From IMG/VR virus record IMGVR_UViG_3300032046_000016, positions 16,905-80,904 of that record: DNA of 64,000 nucleotides. One strand, 5' to 3'. The notes under the pieces are model-generated. The model did not search any database. It saw only the letters and a program-made list of their open reading frames with translations, and was not told the DNA's origin. A program made the translations under genes and the position numbers. The stretch is from a virus. Position 1 is the stretch's first letter. Every line of letters begins with the position of its first letter. Shown here in pieces: positions 46,491 through 53,914 of this stretch.

Positions 46491-46763
46491 TCACGTCTCC
46501 TCTCTCGGGGCTGCGGGAGCGGCGGGTTCGGGGCGGACCTCCCTGGGCTCGAACTCAGGCGGAGGCGGCTCGACGTGTTCAACGTCCTTCGTCCGACCCA
46601 TCGAGTAGGTGATACCCCGCCGCATCACCCACTGTTCATTGCCGGCCCTGCTCCGCTCCTGCCAGGTGGTGCCGGTCACAGCCAACAGGCGGTAACCATG
46701 CTCCAGATACCAGTTGGCGTAGCGCAAGCGACCCTGCACCACCTCCACTATGTCATCGAACAT
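46491..46763 (-). CDS. Unknown protein with Pro-rich tail
   Basis: 90 residues, AAAGGAG before ATG. A DIVEVVQGRLRYANWYLEHGYRLLAV start, then a Pro/Glu-rich tail. Directly after the HerA gene; partner role possible. Confidence 0.6.
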   Translation of the reverse strand: MFDDIVEVVQGRLRYANWYLEHGYRLLAVTGTTWQERSRAGNEQWVMRRGITYSMGRTKDVEHVEPPPPEFEPREVRPEPAAPAAPREET

Positions 46764-46776
46764 GGACGCGCTCCTT

Positions 46777-48504
46777 TCAACTCAGTCCCGCTGGCCACAG
46801 GATCTCGGCCGCCCTGACCATGCCTCGGCCCGGGTACTCGATGGCGCCCAGGGTTCGCAGGCGGCCCAGGTTGTTAAAGTAGCCACCGCTGGTGGGCGAC
46901 ACCCCCAACTGGACGGCCAGATCGTCTTTCTGCGCGGCCTCGGGGTACATCTCGATCAAGGCTCTGAGGATGGCACTCTGTGCACGGGGCAGGATTCGAT
47001 ACCAGGACTCGTGGAGCTCGGCGACGCCAGTGATCGGTTCCACGGGCCCGGCCGCCTCACGGCCGGCGTCGGTCAGGGAGACGTAGCTGGGCTGGGGATA
47101 GTCGAGCAGGCCAAGGCTGCGGAGCCGGCCGAGGTTATTGAAGTAGCCGCCGCTGGTCGGGGACGCGCGGGCGTGCACCGCCACCATGTTCTTGTGGACC
47201 TGGCTGATGCCGAGCGGCTCGAAGGCGGCCAGCACGTCCAGGATGCGCTGCTGCGGGCGCGAAAGGGCGCCCTCCTGATTCGAGAACGGAGCCGGAGCCG
47301 GCGACCTGGCCACCGAGGGCTGCGGTGGCGCTGAGACGGGCGCAGGGCGGGCCGGCGCTGCTGCCTCGGAGGGCTCGGCCAGCTTACCAAGGCCGGACAA
47401 GATGCGCTCAGCCTGTTGGGTGAGCAGCCCGGCGGTCTGTCGCAACACTCCCTCCAGCCTCTCGGCCTCTCGATTCACGCGCCGAAGTGCCACCTCCTGT
47501 TCCCGAGCCGCCGCCGCCACCGCCGCCTTCACCCTCTTCTCAATCGCCGTCTCGTCCACCACCGGCCCTTCCCTGGAGGCCAGGGTCAGCCGGCGCTTCA
47601 GGTCGGCGATCTCCCGCCGCATCGCATCCGCCGTCCTCACCTGTTCCTCGGCTTCCGCCGGCAGGTCCGCAAGGCGCGGTAGCAGGCCGCGCACCTTCTC
47701 GGTCGGCGGCGGTGCCTTGAACGCCAGCCGGGCGCCAGCCTTCGGGTGTGTAGTGAGGATGCCGCCAACCTTCACGCGGGAGACGGCGCGGGTGAGAGCG
47801 GGCCCAAAGGCGTAGAACTCGCCGGGCTCCAGATCCCGGAGCGTCTGCTGCTCCTCCCGCCCGACGAAGCCCAGCTCTTCAGAGGCGCGGCGCATATCGA
47901 CGTCGAGGGCGCTGCGCCCGATCAGCTTGTTGTTGCACTCGGCGGCGGCGTCCTTGTGGAGCTTCGACAGGCGCTGCGTGGCGAGCACGGCGCAGAAGCC
48001 ACGCTTCCGACCCCGCGTCGCTAGGTCGATCACGGCGCTGGCGCTTTCGGCCTCGCCTCGCTGCGGGCAATAGACGTGCGCCTCGTCGACCACCACGAGC
48101 GTCGGATGCCAGAGCGTCTTCGGCGCGTCGATCAGCGCCTCCAGGAATAGCCGGACGAAGCGCACCCGCTCGTGCGCCTTCAGCTCGTAGATGTCCAGGA
48201 CGGCGGAGGCGCCCAGCTCCAGGAGGCGGTGTGCCAGGAGCTTCGCCGACCGCGGGTCGGCGGCCGTGTCCCCGCCGGACCTGGCGGCCAGGACGTAGTC
48301 GAACCGCTCCCGCAGGCTGGCGAATTCGCCCTCGGGATCGATCACCAGATGCTGGACCTGGCCGAAGGTCTGCTCCAAGATGCGGCGCAGGCACCAGGAC
48401 TTGCCGGCACCGCTGTTCGCCTGCACCAGCAAGCGCGTATCGACCAGCACGTTCAGCTCGCAGAACTGCTCGGTGCCATCGTGGGTGCCAATGACGAATC
48501 TCAT
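46777..48504 (-). CDS. HerA-like ATPase with two C-terminal winged helices
   Basis: 575 residues. HerA/FtsK-type motor: Walker A NSGAGKSW near 30-37, LVVVDEAHVYCP as Walker B near 135-147, and LATQRLSKLHKDAAAECNNKLIGR. A coiled-coil linker (about 310-370) and a Pro-rich hinge lead to two wHTH copies sharing SPTSGGYFNNLGRLR (at 448 and 536). HerA usually works with NurA and Mre11/Rad50 on DNA ends; no NurA is seen, but SbcCD is encoded 3 kb downstream. ATG overlaps the upstream stop. Confidence 0.85.
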   Translation of the reverse strand: MRFVIGTHDGTEQFCELNVLVDTRLLVQANSGAGKSWCLRRILEQTFGQVQHLVIDPEGEFASLRERFDYVLAARSGGDTAADPRSAKLLAHRLLELGASAVLDIYELKAHERVRFVRLFLEALIDAPKTLWHPTLVVVDEAHVYCPQRGEAESASAVIDLATRGRKRGFCAVLATQRLSKLHKDAAAECNNKLIGRSALDVDMRRASEELGFVGREEQQTLRDLEPGEFYAFGPALTRAVSRVKVGGILTTHPKAGARLAFKAPPPTEKVRGLLPRLADLPAEAEEQVRTADAMRREIADLKRRLTLASREGPVVDETAIEKRVKAAVAAAAREQEVALRRVNREAERLEGVLRQTAGLLTQQAERILSGLGKLAEPSEAAAPARPAPVSAPPQPSVARSPAPAPFSNQEGALSRPQQRILDVLAAFEPLGISQVHKNMVAVHARASPTSGGYFNNLGRLRSLGLLDYPQPSYVSLTDAGREAAGPVEPITGVAELHESWYRILPRAQSAILRALIEMYPEAAQKDDLAVQLGVSPTSGGYFNNLGRLRTLGAIEYPGRGMVRAAEILWPAGLS

Positions 48505-48716
48505 GGCAGCAGCGCCAGATTCATGCCGTCAGCCCGCCACACGCCAGCTCTATCGTCGTAATCGAGGTGGCCATCCCACACCAACACGTGGGTCGGATTG
48601 CGCTTCGGACATCGCGCCAAGAAGAGCAGGTCTCCATGCCCGCCCTTTCCCCGCAGGCGATACTTCTCCCCATCAATCACGATGGCGTCGCCGATCTTCG
48701 GTCCCTCGCTCGTCAC
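48501..48716 (-). CDS. Small unknown protein
   Basis: 71 residues, GTGA overlap with the upstream stop. IGDAIVIDGEKYRLRGKGGHGDLLFLA is a compact beta-type start, with a CP pair after it. No family recognised. Confidence 0.65.
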   Translation of the reverse strand: MTSEGPKIGDAIVIDGEKYRLRGKGGHGDLLFLARCPKRNPTHVLVWDGHLDYDDRAGVWRADGMNLALLP

Positions 48717-48898
48717 TCGCCCTCCTCGACGTCGCGCAGGATCGTCTTCATCTCCTCGATCAGCCTGGACATCTCAGCGCGGCTCTCGCACCTCACTACC
48801 TTCCGACCATAGCCATCGGCCTCGAACAGGTTGGCCTCGCGCAGCCGCCGTACCAGGGCTGCCGCGTAGTCCTCCTGGGCGAACGTCGGCGTCGTCAC
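48713..48898 (-). CDS. Small unknown protein
   Basis: 61 residues from GTG at 48898, overlapping the HNH stop (GTGA). MTTPTFAQEDYAAALVRRLREANLFE, then helices. No family recognised. Confidence 0.6.
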   Translation of the reverse strand: MTTPTFAQEDYAAALVRRLREANLFEADGYGRKVVRCESRAEMSRLIEEMKTILRDVEEGE

Positions 48899-49482
48899 GA
48901 GATCGTCCAGACGTCTGGATTTTCCCCAGCCTCGAGCTCGCCGAACCATCGCTCGCCCAACGCCAGCGCCTCCGCCATGCTGCCAACCGTCACTTTGTCG
49001 AACAGGAGGCTCTTATTCCGGTAGGCGCCCACGTAGTACCCATCCGTCCGCGGCGGCGTCAGCATGGTGCAGCGCGGCTCCAAGCAGATCTCCACCTCGT
49101 CGACCGTCTTGCTCCACGGCCGCCATATCGAGTCGAGCTCATCCCGGAGGCACAGCCCCCGCCAGCCTCGACGCCAGGCACGGGAACAGGGCGAGCAGAA
49201 ACAGCGAATGGCGACCGGGCGCTCGTCGGCCACGGCGGTGCGTTTCCAGAACGTCAGCAGGAGCTGCCGGTAGGGATCAAGGGACTCGCCGCGCCGACGC
49301 GCGGCGGCCTTCATCGCCACCTCGACCCGGAACTTGCGCCAATGGCACGACCAGCAGAGCGTCTCGACGTTCTCCTCGGAGTCATCACCGCCCCAGGACC
49401 TGGGCACGAGATGGTCGATCGTCAGGTGCTCCTCGAACCCGCACAGGGCGCAGGACGCGGCCACCTTATGCTTGGCGCTCAC
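48895..49482 (-). CDS. HNH endonuclease
   Basis: 195 residues. SCALCGFEEHLTIDHLVPRSWGGDDSEENVETLCWSCH is a complete HNH/zinc core (CxxC, DH, N, CxxC). The C-terminal part has a second Cys cluster (CFCSPC). It could be a homing nuclease or part of packaging or defence. Confidence 0.85.
   Translation of the reverse strand: MSAKHKVAASCALCGFEEHLTIDHLVPRSWGGDDSEENVETLCWSCHWRKFRVEVAMKAAARRRGESLDPYRQLLLTFWKRTAVADERPVAIRCFCSPCSRAWRRGWRGLCLRDELDSIWRPWSKTVDEVEICLEPRCTMLTPPRTDGYYVGAYRNKSLLFDKVTVGSMAEALALGERWFGELEAGENPDVWTIS
48905..48920. repeat. 16-bp palindrome, copy 3 of 3
   Basis: GTCCAGACGTCTGGAT: the inner 14 bp TCCAGACGTCTGGA are a perfect palindrome, same as at 7506 and 25659. It lies at the end of the HNH gene. 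Confidence 0.65.
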
Positions 49483-49487
49483 GGCGC

Positions 49488-49934
49488 TTAGACCCTTCTG
49501 CAGACGTTGTCCTCAAGGCTCGCCGCCAGCCGGATCAGCATGGCCCGCTGCCCCTCGTTCAGTCTTTCCACGGCCTTCGGGAGCGCCGCCTCCACGATAG
49601 GCATTGCTTGCTCGAGCGCCTTCTCGCCGGCGGGCAGGAGCCGCACGAGGATCGCCCGGCGGTCCTTCGGATGCCGCTCGCGGCGAGCGTACTTCTTGCC
49701 CTCCAAGCGATCGATGATGCCCGTCAGCGTCTGAGCCTGACGGACCAGATTGTGCGCCAGGTCCGTATTGCGGCAGGGGCTCGCCTCCTTCAAGAAGAGG
49801 AGCGCCTGGAACTGGGCGATCGACAAATCGAGGTCTACCATCAGCGCGCGGTCCACGACAGCGCAGACGGCGTTGAACCCACGATAGACTGCCACCCAGT
49901 TCTCCAGGGTCGTTGACTTGGTTGCTGTGGTCAT
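49488..49934 (-). CDS. MarR family transcriptional regulator
   Basis: 148 residues, the usual size. LSIAQFQALLFLKEASPCRNTDLAHNLVRQAQTLTGIIDRLEGKKYARRERHPKDRRAILVRLLPAGEK is the MarR winged helix with the typical D-x-R-wing. A dimer would bind a 15-20 bp palindrome, such as the operators at 36880 and 55669. A candidate phage repressor. Confidence 0.88.
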   Translation of the reverse strand: MTTATKSTTLENWVAVYRGFNAVCAVVDRALMVDLDLSIAQFQALLFLKEASPCRNTDLAHNLVRQAQTLTGIIDRLEGKKYARRERHPKDRRAILVRLLPAGEKALEQAMPIVEAALPKAVERLNEGQRAMLIRLAASLEDNVCRRV

Positions 49935-50062
49935 ACCTTCCTCCGATTCGGCGGGGCATTTGCGGCGGCTCTCTCCGCTTCCTTCTCCCTTTCGGTCAGC
50001 GGCCTACTCGGGACAATCCGAACGTCTGGCGGTCGATTCGGGTGAAACGTGACCAGGATCAT
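49931..50062 (-). CDS. 43-residue protein coupled to MarR
   Basis: ATG at 50062 has GGAGGT 6 bases ahead; TGA overlaps the MarR ATG. It reads MILVTFHPNRPPDVRIVPSRP, then a charged helix. Its small size and coupling suggest a leader or co-regulator. Confidence 0.65.
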   Translation of the reverse strand: MILVTFHPNRPPDVRIVPSRPLTEREKEAERAAANAPPNRRKV

Positions 50063-50187
50063 CGGTCGACCTCCGGTTGCTCACCCGCCGCCAGGAACGG
50101 AGAGGAGGCCCGTACAGGCTGCCGGTGGGCGCTGCGGGCAGACCCACGGACGCAGGACAGCGACGTAACCGCGTCTCTGTTCAACAA
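50059..50187 (-). CDS. Doubtful 42-residue ORF
   Basis: TTG at 50187 follows GAGGAGAAAGGG and the stop overlaps the next ATG (ATGA). Its Ser/Arg/Ala composition is not very protein-like. It fills the otherwise empty stretch 50063-50218. Confidence 0.3.
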   Translation of the reverse strand: MLNRDAVTSLSCVRGSARSAHRQPVRASSPFLAAGEQPEVDR

Positions 50188-50218
50188 CCCTTTCTCCTCT
50201 CCTGGCGAAGGGCAAGCA

Positions 50219-50617
50219 TCATAGATGGCGCACGGCCAGCTCAGGCAGGCGCCGGCGCACCTCCTCGGCGATCTGCACCCGATGGCACCCTACCGTGGCC
50301 TCGCAAGCGCATATCACCACTACTCTCTTGCCGTGGGCCAAGGCGTACTCAAGCATGGCCAGCTCGCGCTCGTCCCGGACGCCGCCGACCGCGTTGGCCG
50401 GGTGCCGCGCCGCCGCGAGGCCAGGCCGGTGAAGGTAGGGCGTCGCCGTCTCCTCGACGAGGCGCGCCATCGCCTCTTCCCGGAAGGGAGCCATCACCGA
50501 ATCGCGGACGAGCCGAATGTCCACGGCGGCGTCGGCCTGGGCCTCGTTCAGCATCTGCCAGACCTGGGGCGGTTGCCGGCGGCCCAGGCCCATGGTCAGG
50601 AGCTCACCACTTGACAC
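50219..50617 (-). CDS. DUF488-like protein
   Basis: 132 residues from GTG at 50617, GGAGG 7 bases ahead. PYLHRPGLAAARHPANAVGG, then LEYALAHGKRVVVICACEATVGCHRVQIAEEVRRR fits the end of DUF488 (VxLLCxEx..CHR..IA). Role unknown. The 90-bp gap upstream shows only a possible 23-codon frame. Confidence 0.75.
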   Translation of the reverse strand: MSSGELLTMGLGRRQPPQVWQMLNEAQADAAVDIRLVRDSVMAPFREEAMARLVEETATPYLHRPGLAAARHPANAVGGVRDERELAMLEYALAHGKRVVVICACEATVGCHRVQIAEEVRRRLPELAVRHL

Positions 50618-50710
50618 CGTTCAACCTCCGACTACAATCACCTCAGCCGTGCCTAACCGCACAGGCTGGATCGGACGCCGGCGTGTCGTTGGCACGGCGG
50701 CGTCGGTCTT

Positions 50711-50962
50711 TCACTGGTAGCTTGACCCCACCGGCGGCGGGCTGTGGGAAGGCAGAGCAGGCTGGGTGGCGTTTTTCCTCACACCGCGCTCCCACTCTTC
50801 CCTGAACATACCCCGTATCTGCTGCGCCAGCTCACGCTGCGCGGCCGGAACGTCCTCGCCTTCTTCCACGCTGGCCTCTGCACCCATCTCCAGGGTGCGC
50901 CAGCCGCCGTTGCTGAGTGGGGCGCTGTAGCGTTGCGTAAAGGAGATTCTATCGACCTTCAT
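50711..50962 (-). CDS. Small unknown protein behind a promoter
   Basis: 83 residues with AGGAGGGCACCA before ATG. It starts MKVDRISFTQRYSAPLSNGGWRTLEMGAEA, a pattern like small phage DNA-metabolism accessory proteins, then a helix and Ser/Pro tail. Confidence 0.6.
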   Translation of the reverse strand: MKVDRISFTQRYSAPLSNGGWRTLEMGAEASVEEGEDVPAAQRELAQQIRGMFREEWERGVRKNATQPALPSHSPPPVGSSYQ

Positions 50963-50997
50963 TGGTGCCCTCCTGATTCATTGTGGTCGGCGGGTAT

Positions 50998-51026
50998 AAT
51001 GTACCACCCGACATCATCTGCGTCAA
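50998..51026 (-). promoter_or_regulatory. Promoter of the 50.9 kb gene and MarR block
   Basis: TTGACG (51021-51026), 17 bp, TACATT (50998-51003), then ATACCCGC. Family member; the spacer ends GG instead of GC. It should also drive the DUF488, MarR and HNH genes downstream. Confidence 0.65.
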
Positions 51027-51124
51027 TTCGGCATCCGCGTGATTCGGGAGACCCGGACGGCGGGTCACGGCAGGATCGAGAACGTGCGCACACGTGCGGG
51101 GTCGTCCCGCTACCGCCGCCCGGG

Positions 51125-51478
51125 TCATGGTAACTCCATCGGTTTCACTGTCCATTCGCCATCGTCGTAGACGAGGTCCAGCGCCTCGTTCACGCGGGAC
51201 AGGACGTCTACCTCCGGCGCCTTCTCGAACTTCGGCCGTTGCTCGACGAACACCGCCTTGCCGTCGTGCCGGTAACACTTCCAGCCGCCAGGCCGCGGCA
51301 CCATCGGCCAACGGCACAACGGACATCGAGGCGCTGCCTGGCCGCGCAGGAGGGCGGTCGGCGTCTGCGCCACCAGCTCCGGCGCATGCCGCATGAGCCA
51401 GAGCGTCCATGGCCCGAACCCGTAGGCGCCCAGGTAGCTGGCGCCGGCGTCGGGCGGTGGTGGCCCGCGGAGGTTCAT
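51125..51478 (-). CDS. Unknown protein with zinc ribbon
   Basis: 117 residues; ATG overlaps the upstream stop (ATGA). Helical N-terminus (LWLMRHAPELVAQTPTALLRGQ), then RCPLCRWPMVPRPGGWKCYRHDG, a zinc ribbon. No family recognised. Confidence 0.65.
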   Translation of the reverse strand: MNLRGPPPPDAGASYLGAYGFGPWTLWLMRHAPELVAQTPTALLRGQAAPRCPLCRWPMVPRPGGWKCYRHDGKAVFVEQRPKFEKAPEVDVLSRVNEALDLVYDDGEWTVKPMELP

Positions 51479-52158
51479 CGACTGACCACAACGGTTCGGC
51501 CATTTCTTACCGACCGTCTCAGGCCGTAGCGCTCATAGTAGTCACCGACATCGGGCGGGCTCTGCGTGTAGCTGTGGGTCTTCGGCGCCCGCAGCAGCGC
51601 CTCGACCGGCTTGAGGTCCGCCGGATCGACGCACCAGCGATTGCGCACGACGTCGAACCTGCCCGGCAGGGTGCCGGCCTTCAGGAGCTCGCGCACTCGA
51701 TGGTACGGACAGCGATACTGCTGGGCGATCTCGGCCGCCGAGAGGAAGCCCTGATTCGCCCGCGCGCTCACGCCCAACCCCTTGCCTCCGAGCTTGGTCC
51801 GGGCGGCGCCTGTCGAACGGCCCAAGGCGCGCGCTATCGCCTTCAGCGTCATGACGCCGGCGTGCTCCAGGAGGAACGTGGTCTCTTCCTCCGTCCAGTC
51901 GAGGTTCCTCAGGCTCACGCGCGAAGCGTCGGCGCCGGCCGCTAGCCATCCACGGCCCATGGCGTGGAAGAACTCCAGCACCCGCGATGATGGCGGCCAG
52001 CTCATGCGGCCTTTCTTCAGGACGTTGTACGCCGAGTCGCAACATGGCAACCGACCATCCAGCTCGGCCATCGCCTCTCGAAGCCCTTCGAGGACGCGGT
52101 CACGCGTCCAGTAGCGCCGATTCCCAAAGGGGGAGGCTTGCCAACGTGGAGCGGTCAG
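51475..52158 (-). CDS. Myb/HTH-type DNA-binding protein with CTG start
   Basis: 227 residues. The conserved N-terminus (GNRRYWTRDRVLEGLREAMAELDG) lies upstream of the first ATG at 52071, and the only start before it is CTG at 52158, which overlaps the polymerase stop (CTGA) and follows GAGAGAGG. DWTEEETTFLLEHAGVMTLKAIARALGRSTGAARTKL is a SANT/Myb-like HTH; FLSAAEIAQQYRCPYHRVRELLKAG is a second HTH. Similar in plan to the protein at 54823-55422. Probably a regulator. Confidence 0.72.
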   Translation of the reverse strand: MTAPRWQASPFGNRRYWTRDRVLEGLREAMAELDGRLPCCDSAYNVLKKGRMSWPPSSRVLEFFHAMGRGWLAAGADASRVSLRNLDWTEEETTFLLEHAGVMTLKAIARALGRSTGAARTKLGGKGLGVSARANQGFLSAAEIAQQYRCPYHRVRELLKAGTLPGRFDVVRNRWCVDPADLKPVEALLRAPKTHSYTQSPPDVGDYYERYGLRRSVRNGRTVVVSR

Positions 52159-52709
52159 CGCTTCCTCTCTCTTTCCTCAGGCTCCAGCCATGTCATGCCG
52201 AGGGCGTCGTACACCTCGCGCTCGGTCTTGCCGGCGATCTTCACCATCCGACCAGGCGGGTCGCTGTCCTTCTCGACGCGGTAGAGCCCGTACTGGTTCA
52301 GCTTCAGCCCCAGGGCGTCGGCGTGGCAGCGTTGGGCGATGTTCAGGCGGGCCGGGCCCGTCGCGTACATCATGGCCGCGCCGAGCGATTCGGCGGGCAC
52401 CACCCACACGTCCACCTTCACCTCGAAGCCCAGGGCGTCGAGCACCACCTGGTTGTGGCGGTTGCCCTTGCCGACCTCGCGCGCACCGGTCACGGACTCC
52501 AGGAGCAGGGGCAGGTTCGCGGCGAAGTCCTCGGCAACCTCAGGCTTCGCCACCACCACGAGATCGGCGTCGCCCACATAATGGACGCCGCGTCGAATCG
52601 ACCCGCAGAGAGCGGCGCTCTCCAGCCACCTGTCTCCCAGGACGGAGATCACCATGCCGGCTCCGTAGGCGGCGACGTAGGCCGGCACCGGCTCACGGTT
52701 CGTCGTCAT
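52155..52709 (-). CDS. Family X DNA polymerase-like nucleotidyltransferase
   Basis: 184 residues, only the catalytic part of PolX. CGSIRRGVHYVGDADLVVV has the GS and metal Asp pair (Asp47, Asp49), VKVDVWVVP the third Asp (100). YATGPARLNIAQR and LKLNQYGLYR, then EREVYDALGMTWLEPEERE are the thumb motifs. The 8-kDa HhH domain is missing. With Ku and ligase it could fill gaps in end joining. ATG overlaps the next-upstream stop. Confidence 0.87.
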   Translation of the reverse strand: MTTNREPVPAYVAAYGAGMVISVLGDRWLESAALCGSIRRGVHYVGDADLVVVAKPEVAEDFAANLPLLLESVTGAREVGKGNRHNQVVLDALGFEVKVDVWVVPAESLGAAMMYATGPARLNIAQRCHADALGLKLNQYGLYRVEKDSDPPGRMVKIAGKTEREVYDALGMTWLEPEERERKR

Positions 52710-52861
52710 AGAGCCCTCCCTTCCAGCCGGTCCCTGAGACGCTGCAAGACGTTGATCGCCTTGCCGATGTGGGGGTCGTGGTTAACGTGTTCGTCCTCAC
52801 AGGCGGCGCTCAGCTCTGCTATCGCCCCTTTGACCGCGCCGAGAATCTCGACTCGTCTCAT
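52706..52861 (-). CDS. 51-residue protein coupled to the polymerase
   Basis: ATG overlaps the upstream stop and TGA overlaps the polymerase ATG (ATGA at both ends). MRRVEILGAVKGAIAELSAACEDEHVN..., a helical protein. Real by gene fit; role unknown. Confidence 0.72.
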   Translation of the reverse strand: MRRVEILGAVKGAIAELSAACEDEHVNHDPHIGKAINVLQRLRDRLEGRAL

Positions 52862-53598
52862 CGCTCACCTCCCTCTTCCGGCGGCTCCAGACCGTCGCCA
52901 GCAACGCCTTCGAAGACCCGCAGGCGGGCTATCTTCTCGGCCACCCTAGCCGCGACGTCCTTCGTCAACTGCCGGAGATCGCTCGGAGTGATAAACACGA
53001 CGCCCGGCGCGCCCCAGCGCTCGGCGTCCTCTCTTCGCTTCTGTTCGACGAAGGTCTCAAGCGCGTACTGCAGGCACCTATCTACCTCTACCGCCACCGC
53101 CTTCACGCCGTCCTGGTGGCCTCGAACGTAGAGCCAGGCCAACCAGAAAGGCGTCTGTCGCTGGTAGCCTTCCCAGCCCTCGAACGGCCGGTAGCCTCTC
53201 TGCCGTAACGCAATCTCTAGGAGCGGCCCTTGGGGGAAGGGGATCGCCACATCCCAGGTCGCCGTCGGCGTGACGCGAGCGGCCCAGCGCCTGCGGATCT
53301 GCCGGAATGTCTCCTCGTCAGCGTCGGCCAGTGAAGCGTTGGCCCATTCAGTGAGCCGCGACCACCAGGCCAACCGCCGCCCGGCACGATCCCACCAGCG
53401 CCAGAGTAGAAGCGCGGCCTCGGCCTCCTGGTGATACTTCTTCGGCAGGTGGGGCCAGCAGTACAAGCGCTGAGTCCGACCGAGGCCGACAGCAAACCAA
53501 GGACGCGGACACGGACCGAGCCTCCATAGATTCGGGTAGCTGCAGTGCTTCCGCCACTCGTTCCCCTCGGCAAGTCGCACCCGGGCTTCAGTCACCAA
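52858..53598 (-). CDS. Unknown 246-residue protein
   Basis: Rich in Trp and Arg: HCSYPNLWRLGPCPRPWFAV, LYCWPHLPKKYHQEAEAALLLWRWWDRAG, then FRQIRRRWAAR and a helix LRQLTKDVAARVAEKIARL. No motif recognised; aromatic-basic composition suggests nucleic-acid contact. Confidence 0.6.
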   Translation of the reverse strand: MVTEARVRLAEGNEWRKHCSYPNLWRLGPCPRPWFAVGLGRTQRLYCWPHLPKKYHQEAEAALLLWRWWDRAGRRLAWWSRLTEWANASLADADEETFRQIRRRWAARVTPTATWDVAIPFPQGPLLEIALRQRGYRPFEGWEGYQRQTPFWLAWLYVRGHQDGVKAVAVEVDRCLQYALETFVEQKRREDAERWGAPGVVFITPSDLRQLTKDVAARVAEKIARLRVFEGVAGDGLEPPEEGGER

Positions 53599-53914
53599 CG
53601 CTCACCTCACTGAACTCCAGGTCCGGCAAAGCGTTCGACCAGGCAGCGCGGATCTCCTCGGCCGTCGGTAGGTCTCGCATCGCCTCTCGCCGGCGTCGGT
53701 CGCTGTCCCGGCGCCGCCGGCGCTCCAGCGCCTTGGCGTGGGCGCATTCGTGACGGTACTGGTGACCCGGGCAGCCACAAGAGATTCCACCGTCTGAGCG
53801 CAGGGACAGCATCCAGTACCCCTCCTGGGTTCGGCTCTTACAGAGCCAGAGGTTGCTCCCCGCGATGCGGTAGATGACGAATCTTTCCTCGGGCACCATC
53901 TCAGGCTCCGTCAC
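53588..53914 (-). CDS. SWIM zinc-finger protein, second copy
   Basis: 108 residues. WLCKSRTQEGYWMLSLRSDGGISCGCPGHQYRHECAHAKAL has the CxC...CxH of SWIM, followed by an Arg-rich helix. It sits next to the Spo11-like gene; SWIM proteins often assist recombination. Confidence 0.78.
   Translation of the reverse strand: MTEPEMVPEERFVIYRIAGSNLWLCKSRTQEGYWMLSLRSDGGISCGCPGHQYRHECAHAKALERRRRRDSDRRRREAMRDLPTAEEIRAAWSNALPDLEFSEVSVGD

Noticed and set aside
50643-50714. 23-codon GTG frame coupled to the 83-residue gene (GTGA)
   Set aside because: The overlap fits, but it is very short, basic and without a ribosome site; left unannotated.
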